Position numbers and translations under genes: made by a program. From assembly GCA_035327585.1 (NCBI GenBank), contig DAOLDD010000001.1, positions 124,001 through 188,000 on the forward strand: a DNA stretch of 64,000 nt, read 5' to 3'. Of the stretch, positions 54,000 through 61,500 are shown one piece after another; position 1 is the first letter of the stretch, and each line of letters opens with the position of its first letter. Source of the DNA: JAMLJG01 sp035327585 (GTDB lineage Bacteria > Verrucomicrobiota > Kiritimatiellia > CAIVKH01). The notes beneath the pieces were generated by a model that was not told the DNA's origin, made no database searches, and was given only the letters and a program-made list of their open reading frames with translations.

Positions 54000-55909
54000 A
54001 AATTCTCTTCCTTCACCAACGGCGGCGGAAGATCCGTCACGAAACGCGACGGCGGATAGAATTGCACCCCGCCATCGCGCGCGCGGCGGAGCGCGGGCAC
54101 GCAAAGATAGAGTTCGTCCTTCGCGCGCGTCGTGGCGACGTAGAACAAACGGCGCTCCTCCGAGTCGCCCTCGTCGTCGTTCATCGACCGGCTCGACGGG
54201 AACATGCCGTCGGACAGCCAGAGCACGAACACCGATGGCCATTCGAGGCCCTTCGCCTGGTGGATCGTGCTCAAGCGCACCGCCTCGTTGTGCGTCGCGT
54301 GCGGATCGTCCACCTCGGTGTCCAGGTTCGTCAGCAACGCCATCTCGCTCAGGAATTCCGTCGTGCTGGTGAACCGCGATGTAAAGAGGACCAATTCCTC
54401 GAGGTCCTCCTTGCGGCGATCGTAGTTGTCAAACGTCTCGACGGCATACTGGTCGTAGAACGCGGCGACAAACCGCTCGATCACCGTCGCGGGGTCGCCG
54501 TCGAGGATGCCAAAAACCTCCTCCAAATCCTGCCACGGCGCGCGGGCCGCGGTGGGCAGGAGGGAAAGCAACTTTTCGCGCGCCGCCGGATCGCGCACGT
54601 CAAAGCGCCCACCCAGCGCGGTCCAGACCTTCACACAGGTCTTCTTCCCCATTTTCGGGAAGAGCTGCATCAGACGCGAAAACGAAAGTTCGTCGCCCGG
54701 ATTTGCCACGAGCCGCAGCAGCGTGCAGGCATCCTTGATGTGCGCCTGCTCGAAGAAGCGCATGCCCGACGTGATCAGGAACGGCAGCCGCTCGCGCGCG
54801 AGCAGCAACTGCAATTCCAGCGCGTGGTAGTGCGCGCGGTAAAGCACGACGATGTCGTTCAGGCTACGGCCCGCCGCGCGCAGGCGGCGAATGCGATCCA
54901 CCACGTACAGCGCCTGCTGGTCGCCATCGCGCAAGCGCGCGACCACGGGCGGCCGGGTCGCCGGACGCGTCGCGCGCAGCGTCTTCTGGAACTGCTCCGG
55001 ATTCCCCGCGATGCACGAGTTCGCCACATCAAGGATGCCGGGCACGCTGCGGTAGTTTGTCTCCAGTTTAAACACCGTCGTGCCGGGATAGCGCTGGGGA
55101 AAGGACAGGATGTTCCGGAAATCCGCGCCGCGCCAGGAATAGATGCTCTGGAAATCGTCGCCGACCACGAGCAGGTTGCGGCGCTCCGTCGCGAGGATGT
55201 CGACCCACGCCGCCTGGATGACGTTCGTATCCTGGTACTCATCCACGAGAATGTGCATGAACCGCTCGCGGTAGCGCGCGAGGATGTCGGGGTGCTCGCG
55301 GAACAGGCGCAGGCCGTTCACGAGCAGGTCGTCGAAGTCCATCGCGTTGAGCTCGGTTTTCTTCTTCTCGTACAGTTCGTGCACGCGGACCACGTCGTGC
55401 AGGTCGATCTCGTGCGCGCCGAGGCGCTGCTCCGCGATGCGGATGACGGGAACCTCCTTGCTGTTGGCGAGCCCGTAAATGGAGAGCAACACGTCCGGCT
55501 TCGGGAAATGTTTACCGAGCAGGTTCAGTTCGTCCGCCGCGGATTTCAGCAGCGAACGCGCGTCGTCCTGGTCGAGGATCGTGTAGTCGGACCCGTACCC
55601 CAGCGCGTCCCCGTGCCGGCGCAGCATGCGGTTCGCCATGTGGTGGAACGTGCCGCCCCAGAGGCCGCCCACACCGTCGCCGACGAGCAGGCGCGCGCGG
55701 TCCAGCATCTCGCGCGCCGCCCGGTTTGTAAACGTGAGCAGCAGGATGCGGTCCGGCTCGATGCCGCGCTCGACCAGCCACGCGACGCGGTACGTCAGCG
55801 TGCGCGTCTTGCCCGTACCCGCCGCGGCGATGACCAGCACCGGCCCGTCCGGCGCCTGCACGGCTGCGAGCTGCTCCTCGTTCAGTTCCTGTTCAAAAGC
55901 GACGGACAT
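53990..55909 (-). CDS. UvrD/Rep-family ATP-dependent DNA helicase
   Basis: 639 residues from the ATG at 55909; a TTG at 55921 is also in frame. Q-motif LNEEQLAAVQAPDGPVLV, Walker A AAAGTGKTRTLTYR, DEYQDTN (motif II), QSIYSWRGAD (motif III), LETNYRS (IV), STIHQAKGLEWPSVFV (V) and EERRLFYVATTRAKDEL (VI) are all present. Short for the UvrD/PcrA class, with a reduced C-terminal extension. It acts in repair and replication restart. Confidence 0.93.
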   Translation of the reverse strand: MSVAFEQELNEEQLAAVQAPDGPVLVIAAAGTGKTRTLTYRVAWLVERGIEPDRILLLTFTNRAAREMLDRARLLVGDGVGGLWGGTFHHMANRMLRRHGDALGYGSDYTILDQDDARSLLKSAADELNLLGKHFPKPDVLLSIYGLANSKEVPVIRIAEQRLGAHEIDLHDVVRVHELYEKKKTELNAMDFDDLLVNGLRLFREHPDILARYRERFMHILVDEYQDTNVIQAAWVDILATERRNLLVVGDDFQSIYSWRGADFRNILSFPQRYPGTTVFKLETNYRSVPGILDVANSCIAGNPEQFQKTLRATRPATRPPVVARLRDGDQQALYVVDRIRRLRAAGRSLNDIVVLYRAHYHALELQLLLARERLPFLITSGMRFFEQAHIKDACTLLRLVANPGDELSFSRLMQLFPKMGKKTCVKVWTALGGRFDVRDPAAREKLLSLLPTAARAPWQDLEEVFGILDGDPATVIERFVAAFYDQYAVETFDNYDRRKEDLEELVLFTSRFTSTTEFLSEMALLTNLDTEVDDPHATHNEAVRLSTIHQAKGLEWPSVFVLWLSDGMFPSSRSMNDDEGDSEERRLFYVATTRAKDELYLCVPALRRARDGGVQFYPPSRFVTDLPPPLVKEENFYG

Positions 55910-55944
55910 GGGGAAATTCAAGAATATGAAGACTGACGAATTCT

Positions 55945-56075
55945 GGCCCCCGGCGGGCTTGTCCCGCCGGAGCCAAAGTTTATCGAGCTACCGCGCAGCT
56001 GGGGAACTTTCGCTCCCGCGACCAAGCGGTAGCGAAGTGGACTTGGGCTCCGGCGGGGCAAGCCCGCCGGGGGCC
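55945..56075. repeat. Imperfect palindromic element, 35-bp arms with nested hairpin
   Basis: Arms 55945-55979 and 56041-56075 pair at 33 of 35 bases and are GC-rich (ccggcggg..). Inside, CTACCGC (55988-55994) and GCGGTAG (56026-56032) form a second perfect stem. No ORF lies in it. It resembles a MITE or REP-like element between the helicase gene and the flippase gene. Confidence 0.7.
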
Positions 56076-56107
56076 GACCTGTTTTTCGGATAGCGATTCA
56101 TATCAAT

Positions 56108-56154
56108 TTGCAACGTCTGTAAAATGTTTTTTGGGCGCTTGCAACGTCTGTAAA
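56108..56154. repeat. Direct repeat of TTGCAACGTCTGTAAA
   Basis: Two identical 16-base copies (56108-56123 and 56139-56154) are 31 bases apart and end at the stop of the flippase gene. They could be a target-site type scar or a protein site. Confidence 0.6.
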
Positions 56155-57441
56155 TTACAGACCCTGTAATTTTTCATCCGACGCGGGTGCGGAGCGACCG
56201 GGGCGGAGCAGGACCCAAAGGTAGAGCAGCGCGGAGAGGGTGGCGACGGCGCCGAGCACGGCGACGATGTGCAGCACGGTATCGTGCCAGAGCGCGACGC
56301 CGCCGAGGTACGCGACGGCGAGCGCGAGCAGCCAAGGCACGGTTTCAAAGCGGTGTTGCGCCATCTCGAAGTGCAGCAGCAGGTACGCAATGCCGAGCGG
56401 GCTCATGGCGAGCATCACCATGCGCACGAGGTGCTCGAGTTCGGGCGTGGGATCGGTGACGCCGTAGAGGATGCGCAACGGGAGCCAGGGCCAGATGACG
56501 GACACCGCGACGCCTGCGCCGATCATCGCGACGACCATGCCGAGCGCTTTTAGCACTGTGAGGCGGCTGTTGCGGGTCGTGCCGCCGGTGGAAATCACCT
56601 TCGGGAACATCGCCATCGCAATCGGCATGGGCAGGAAGACGACGGAGCGCCCGATAGTCGCGGCCCACGCGAAGTGGCCGGCCTCCTCGGGATGGAAGTG
56701 CCGCACGAGCATCACGTCGCAATTCATCAACACGCCGTAGCCCGCGAGCATGAACATCGCCTTGAGGAAATACGGGCCGATGCCGCGCGTCGATTCCACG
56801 CGTTCGCGCGCGGCCCGTGTGATCCACCAGACGCCGAAGCCCGCGGCCAGCGTGCCATAGACCATCGCAAGCGCGTGGGCCATGACGGCGTGGAACGCGG
56901 TGGCGGCGAAGGCGAGCAGGAACGCATAGCCGAGAACCAGGCGCACGATGCTGAGCCCGTGCAGGGACGCGCCGAACCACCAGAAGGTCTGCATGCCCTG
57001 TAGGATGCCCGCGAGCACGGGCAACAGCATGAACGCCGGAAGCGACAGGGCGACCACCAGGATGGGCGCGGGCGAGGCCATGTGGAAAAACGTGGCGACC
57101 TGGGTGTGCACCAGCCAGAGCAGTACGCTCGCGGGGATCGCCAGCGCGCCGATGCGCCAACTCCATCGACGCGCAATCGCGCGGGCGAGCGCTGGGTTCT
57201 GCTGACGGTGCGCGCGCGCGGCGAAGTGCGCCATCGCGTTGCGCAGCGCGTCGAGCGGCGTGGCCATCACGAGCAGCATGTTGAGCAGCGTGGCGAGGAT
57301 GCCGTATTCGTCCGTCGTGAGGCCGCGCCCCATGACCATGTGAAACACGACATTCGCCACGTTGGCGATGCCCGTGGTGAAGATCAGCAGGAAGCCGTGT
57401 TTAACCAGCTTGCCTTCGTATTCAGGGGTGGAGGCGCTCAT
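56155..57441 (-). CDS. Polysaccharide/oligosaccharide flippase (Wzx/MOP superfamily)
   Basis: 428 residues, about twelve transmembrane helices with the N-terminal GFLLIFTTGIANVANVVFHMVMGR pattern, LLNMLLVMATPLDALRNAMAHF and charged mid-membrane residues of the MOP/Wzx superfamily. It should move a lipid-linked glycan across the inner membrane. Its ATG overlaps the GT2 stop (ATGA), so it belongs to the four-gene module that starts at 60942. Confidence 0.78.
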   Translation of the reverse strand: MSASTPEYEGKLVKHGFLLIFTTGIANVANVVFHMVMGRGLTTDEYGILATLLNMLLVMATPLDALRNAMAHFAARAHRQQNPALARAIARRWSWRIGALAIPASVLLWLVHTQVATFFHMASPAPILVVALSLPAFMLLPVLAGILQGMQTFWWFGASLHGLSIVRLVLGYAFLLAFAATAFHAVMAHALAMVYGTLAAGFGVWWITRAARERVESTRGIGPYFLKAMFMLAGYGVLMNCDVMLVRHFHPEEAGHFAWAATIGRSVVFLPMPIAMAMFPKVISTGGTTRNSRLTVLKALGMVVAMIGAGVAVSVIWPWLPLRILYGVTDPTPELEHLVRMVMLAMSPLGIAYLLLHFEMAQHRFETVPWLLALAVAYLGGVALWHDTVLHIVAVLGAVATLSALLYLWVLLRPGRSAPASDEKLQGL

Positions 57442-58211
57442 TTGGCGTGGGGACGGTGGAACCAGCGGCCCAGCGTATGGTCATAGAGATCCACCACCCA
57501 CTTGAAGGGCGAATAGAGCAGGCGCAGGCGCACGATGGCAACAAACATTTCGGCGGACGCCTTGGAAATATTGAGCTGCGAGCCGCCGATGTCGTGCCAG
57601 GTGGTGGGATGTTCGACGATGCGAAACCCGGCGCGGCGGAGTTTAAAGAGCAGGTCAACGTCGAACGCCCAGCGCGTGATGCCGATTTCGGGCAGCACGG
57701 CCTGCACCGCCTCGCGGGTGAGGACCTTCGCGCCGCACTGCGTGTCGCGGATCTTCACCTTAAAGAACCAGCGGACAAAGAAATTGAAGATGCGCGACGC
57801 GACGCGGCGTTTCAGCGGCTGCGGGGGATGGACGACGGATTCCTTGAACCAACGCGACGCGATGATCGCGCCGGCGTCGCCAATGTTCCGGACGAGGTCA
57901 TCGAAGGCGTGGGGCGGCGTGGCGCCGTCGGCATCGACGAACCCGATACGCTCGCCGCGCGCGGCGGCGAAGCCAAGCATGATCGCCCCACCCTTCCCGA
58001 TGGCGCGGGGCTCGACGAGGACGCGGACGGCGGGATGCGCCGCGATTTGCTCGCGGGCGACGCGCTCGGTGCCGTCGCGCGAGCCGTTGACGACGACGAT
58101 CAGTTCGAAGTCCGCGCCGAGGCGCGGTTCGTAGTAGTCCAGGTAGGCCCGCAGCGTCGGCGGCAGACGCGCCTCCTCGTTGTAGGCGGGGATGACGATG
58201 GAGAGTTTCAC
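57438..58211 (-). CDS. GT2, Alg5-like polyprenyl-phosphate glucosyltransferase
   Basis: 257 residues. LSIVIPAYNEEARLPPTL, FELIVVVNGSRDGTERVA, GFVDADGATPP (metal site) and RDTQCGAKVLTREAV are typical of ALG5/DPM-type enzymes that make polyprenyl-phosphate glucose. The product could feed the neighbouring GT-C transferase (58208-59767). The start overlaps the preceding stop by 4 bases. Confidence 0.85.
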   Translation of the reverse strand: MKLSIVIPAYNEEARLPPTLRAYLDYYEPRLGADFELIVVVNGSRDGTERVAREQIAAHPAVRVLVEPRAIGKGGAIMLGFAAARGERIGFVDADGATPPHAFDDLVRNIGDAGAIIASRWFKESVVHPPQPLKRRVASRIFNFFVRWFFKVKIRDTQCGAKVLTREAVQAVLPEIGITRWAFDVDLLFKLRRAGFRIVEHPTTWHDIGGSQLNISKASAEMFVAIVRLRLLYSPFKWVVDLYDHTLGRWFHRPHAK

Positions 58212-59767
58212 GGCGCGCGAGTGTAGAGGCGGAGCGTGGTGTTGCCCTGGCCGAAATACGGGATGGTTTCCGCGAGGGTGAAGCGGCGCTCCAGCAGGGC
58301 GACCAGTTCCTGCTGATCGGCGACGGCCAGCGGCGCGACGGCGGGGGCGGCGATGCTGAAGGCGTAGTCACTCAGCGCGGCGACGCGGGCGTCGGAGGAC
58401 GCGAGCTGCTCGTGCAGCATCTCCGCGTTGACCACGCGCAGAGGCTCGGCGCGGTCGCGCGGCCAGTCGGGGTAGTAGCTGAAGACGCCCATTTCCCAGC
58501 CGCGCGGGACGCGGAGTCCGGCTTCGACGGCGAGGTAGGTGTCCTGCGTGAGCAACTCTCGCGCGTCGCCTGATCTTTCGCGGACGAGGCGCGCGGCGTC
58601 GCGCAACTGGAGGAGCGCGGGCTGTTCGCGCATGCGCCACCATATCCGGTCGCGGCCGACGATCATCCAGGACTGGTTCACCGGGGAGGACAGCGCCGCT
58701 GCGCCGCTGAGCAGGAGCGCGAGCCAAAGCGCGGCGCCCGCCATGCGCGGTGCGGCGAGCGCGGGCAGGCGAAACACCGCGGCGGCGAGCAGCGCGGCAA
58801 AGATCGGGAAGATCGGGACCTGATAGTCGTCGTACGGGAACGGCGCGGCAGCTTGCACAAGCGCGATGCCGGCGAGTGTGAGCCAGAGCGTGACGACGAA
58901 GCAGTCGCGGGGTCCTTCGCCGCGGGCGAGGCCAACGAGACGGAGGACGACCAACCCCACCCCGAGCGCGATGGCGGCGAGATAGGCCTGCGTGACGCGT
59001 GAGACAAGGCCGAGCTTGAAGGCCAGCGTGCTGAACAGGCCGCCCGCCTCGCGATAGGCATGGTAGTCCAGCAGGAAGAAGCGGAACGACTCCGGGGCGA
59101 GCGCATAGAACAGGCCGAGGAAGATCGCGAGCCCGGTCGCACCGCCGAGGCCGAACGCGATCCACGCGCGGTCGCCGTTTGCCTTGCGGTTGCACAGCAG
59201 GCAGAGCCCCACCGTCGCGAGGGCGAGGCCGGTGGTGATGCGCGTGGCGGCTGCGGCGGCAAGCACGAATCCGGCCCAGGCGAACAGGGCGGTAGAGCGC
59301 CGCTCCCGCGCCATCACGACGACGAGCAGCCCCTTCGCAAGGAGCAGCGCGCAGAGGGAATAGGTTTTGACGACGGTCGTGAAATAGCTGTGGTAGACGT
59401 TGACCGCGATGAGGATGAAGGCGAACAGCGCGGCGGCCTCCTTTCGGCCCGGCGGCGCGATGCGGCCAGCCAGCGCGGCGGCGGCGAGCGCGGCGGCGAG
59501 GCCGAGCAGCGCGGTCAGCGCCCGTCCCCCACCCACACCCCACGCGTCGACGAGGGGCTGCGCGAGGGCGTAGACGAGCGGCAGCATCGGGCCCTGCGTG
59601 AAGGCGAAATCGCGGAAGGGCAGTTCGCCCTCGCTCACGAGGCGCGCGGCGTAAAGATACCAACCTTCGTCCTGGTTCAGTTCACCCAGGAAGAGATTGG
59701 CGAACATGAGCACCAGCCAGGCGGCGAGCGCGAGCAGGGCGATGAGCACTGGCGTGCGTTGCTTCAA
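58208..59767 (-). CDS. Polytopic membrane glycosyltransferase (GT39/PMT-like)
   Basis: 519 residues from TTG 59767, which overlaps the M20 gene stop as TTGA and has AAGGA seven bases upstream; the frame is open further but inside the M20 gene. About ten transmembrane helices, with LGELNQDEGWYLYAARLVSEGELPF in the first periplasmic loop, whose acidic pair (DE) is the expected catalytic site of GT39/PMT enzymes. The donor is probably a polyprenyl-phosphate sugar made by the Alg5-like protein. Confidence 0.75.
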   Translation of the reverse strand: MKQRTPVLIALLALAAWLVLMFANLFLGELNQDEGWYLYAARLVSEGELPFRDFAFTQGPMLPLVYALAQPLVDAWGVGGGRALTALLGLAAALAAAALAGRIAPPGRKEAAALFAFILIAVNVYHSYFTTVVKTYSLCALLLAKGLLVVVMARERRSTALFAWAGFVLAAAAATRITTGLALATVGLCLLCNRKANGDRAWIAFGLGGATGLAIFLGLFYALAPESFRFFLLDYHAYREAGGLFSTLAFKLGLVSRVTQAYLAAIALGVGLVVLRLVGLARGEGPRDCFVVTLWLTLAGIALVQAAAPFPYDDYQVPIFPIFAALLAAAVFRLPALAAPRMAGAALWLALLLSGAAALSSPVNQSWMIVGRDRIWWRMREQPALLQLRDAARLVRERSGDARELLTQDTYLAVEAGLRVPRGWEMGVFSYYPDWPRDRAEPLRVVNAEMLHEQLASSDARVAALSDYAFSIAAPAVAPLAVADQQELVALLERRFTLAETIPYFGQGNTTLRLYTRAP

Positions 59768-60942
59768 GCCGATTCCTTTGCCTCGACGGCCAGTCGCGCC
59801 AGAAATTCGCGCAGGATGTCGACGCCTTGCTGGAGGCTGGCGAGTTCGATGAATTCGTCCGCCGTGTGGGCCTGTTTGATGCTGCCCGGGCCGAAGACGG
59901 CGACCTCGCGGCAGGAACGCGCGAAGGGACCGGCATCGCTGTACCACCCTGCGCCTTCGGTGCGGCCCGCCGCGCCACGCGCAACGCAACTGGCGGCGAG
60001 TCGCTGAACCAACGGCGTGTCGGCTTTCGTCTCGAACGGCGTGCCGTCCTTGATCGGCGTGAGCTGCCAGCCGCTGATGGCGCCGAGCGCCTGCAGGCGG
60101 ATGAGGCCGGCGCGGATTTCGCCCAGGATCGCGGCGTTGTCCTCGCCGGGCACGGTACGGCGATCCACCTCGATGACGCAGCGGTCGGGCACGATGTTAA
60201 TGGAGGAGCCGCCGCGGATGAGGCCGATGTTGACGGTGGGCGGGCCGAGCAAGGGGTTGGTGTGTTTGAGACGAGCCTGTTCGATCTCCCGCGCGATGTC
60301 ATCCATCACGAGCGCCATCGCGCGGACGGCGTTGAGGCCCTGTTCCGGGTTCGATCCGTGCGCGGCGCGGCCCTGCACTTCGATTTCGTACCAGAGCGTG
60401 CCTTTGTGCGCGTGGACGATGGCCAGTTCGGTGGGCTCGAGGATGAGCGCTTCGTCGGCGCCGATTTCAAGGTCCACGAGTTGTTCCGCACCGACGTTGC
60501 CCTTTTCCTCGCCGACGGCGCCGACGTAGATCACCTGAACGCATGCGGCGGAGAGCGAATCGAGAAGTTCGGCGGACAGCGCCCACAGCGCGGCGGCCAT
60601 CGGGCCCTTTGTGTCGCATGCGCCGCGGCCATAGAGCCGGCCCTCGCGGACCTGCGGGTCGAACGGCGGGATGGTCATGCCGTGTACCCCCTGGGTGTCG
60701 AGATGCGATTCAATCAGCAACGTGCGTTTTGGCTGGTCCGGACCAAAGCGGCCCACGACATTGGGGCGGCCCGGCGTGATTTCGTGCCATTCAACGCGGA
60801 AGCCCTTTTGGTTGAGGTACGCGGCGAGAAACTCCGCGAGCGGCTTTTCCGTGCCGATTCGCGGGTCGGACGCCAGCAGCGGATTTACGCTCGGTATCGC
60901 GACCAGCTTCTGGAGTAGTTCGATGAGTCCTTGTTCCGCCAT
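59764..60942 (-). CDS. M20-family metallo-amidohydrolase (ArgE/DapE-like)
   Basis: 392 residues. Metal and catalytic residues are in place: H80/D82 (ESHLDTQG), D110 (GRGACDTKG), E145/E146 (GEEKG), an LEPTEL glutamate near 169 and a final KQAHTADEF histidine near 360; AAHGSNPEQG is the dimerisation-domain loop. The family removes acyl groups from N-acyl amino acids. Here it leads an operon with glycosyltransferases and a flippase, so an N-acyl sugar or amino-acid-modified glycan substrate is possible; classic arginine or lysine synthesis is the alternative. Confidence 0.85.
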   Translation of the reverse strand: MAEQGLIELLQKLVAIPSVNPLLASDPRIGTEKPLAEFLAAYLNQKGFRVEWHEITPGRPNVVGRFGPDQPKRTLLIESHLDTQGVHGMTIPPFDPQVREGRLYGRGACDTKGPMAAALWALSAELLDSLSAACVQVIYVGAVGEEKGNVGAEQLVDLEIGADEALILEPTELAIVHAHKGTLWYEIEVQGRAAHGSNPEQGLNAVRAMALVMDDIAREIEQARLKHTNPLLGPPTVNIGLIRGGSSINIVPDRCVIEVDRRTVPGEDNAAILGEIRAGLIRLQALGAISGWQLTPIKDGTPFETKADTPLVQRLAASCVARGAAGRTEGAGWYSDAGPFARSCREVAVFGPGSIKQAHTADEFIELASLQQGVDILREFLARLAVEAKESA

Positions 60943-60962
60943 AGCACCTCGCTTCGCGCCAG

Positions 60963-60992
60963 ACCATACCGGAAGAACGGGCCGGGTGACAA
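60963..60992 (-). promoter_or_regulatory. Sigma-70-type promoter for the M20/GT/flippase operon
   Basis: TTGTCA (60992-60987), an 18-base spacer and TATGGT (60968-60963), 21 bases before the ATG at 60942. GAGG stands about five bases before the start codon. It drives the four-gene run ending at 56155. Confidence 0.55.
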
Positions 60993-61021
60993 TTCCCGCG
61001 ATGGGGGAATTCCCGTGGCGT

Positions 61022-61246
61022 GCCCTCCGGATATACCTCCGCGAATTTACGCGAATAAGCGCGAATTATTCCGGGATATCCTCCCCATCCGCGGTTCACC
61101 ATTCGTGTCTATTGGTGTGCATTCGTGGTTGTCCCTTCCTCCCCATCCGCGTCATCCGCGAAATCCGCGGTGTTCTTTTCGGAAAATAACCGCTGATTTC
61201 ACGGATTAGCGCGGATTTATATTTGATATCCGCGGCATCTGCGGTT
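61022..61246. repeat. Tandem degenerate 'cgcggat / attcgtg' repeat cluster
   Basis: At least four ~30-base units in both orientations (gcgaatttacgcgaat, attcgtgtctattggtg, ccgcgaaatccgcgg, cacggattagcgcggat) fill most of the 558-base gap between the M20 operon and smc. The same family as the element at 41187-41340. No gene is seen in the gap apart from the repeats and the smc promoter. Confidence 0.6.
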
Positions 61247-61385
61247 CCGCTCTTCCAACCGCAGGATTCAGTCGGGGTTGCTCATCTAAAAGGATGCGGA
61301 TCAGCGCCAGAGGCGTTTGACGGCGCAGGCGGCGGAGGCGCGGGCGGGGCGATGATCCGCGGGGGGTGTGCACCCAACATGGTGA

Positions 61386-61415
61386 TTGAAATGCGGGCGG
61401 GGCGCTTGCTATAGG
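61386..61415 (+). promoter_or_regulatory. Candidate promoter of smc
   Basis: TTGAAA (61386-61391), an 18-base spacer and TATAGG (61410-61415). The transcript would start near 61421, about 80 bases before the GTG at 61501, whose GGAGG lies nine bases upstream. Confidence 0.5.
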
Positions 61416-61500
61416 TGTCCCCCGCGCAATTCGAACAGGGCGTTGGAGAGGGCGGACGCCCGCCGTCACACCTGTCCGGGGAATTTGGAGGATTTTGCAG

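Noticed and set aside
53648..55936. 762-residue plus-strand ORF opposite the UvrD-family gene
   Set aside because: It is antisense to a helicase with all motifs, is full of Arg/His/Gln and has no domain; GC-rich codon bias creates such open frames.
58368..59663. 431-residue minus-strand ORF in another frame of the GT-C gene
   Set aside because: Arg/Pro-rich composition and no hydrophobic pattern; the overlapping frame codes a clear membrane protein.
61022..61246. CRISPR array
   Set aside because: Units are degenerate, in both orientations and without regular spacers, and no cas genes are nearby.
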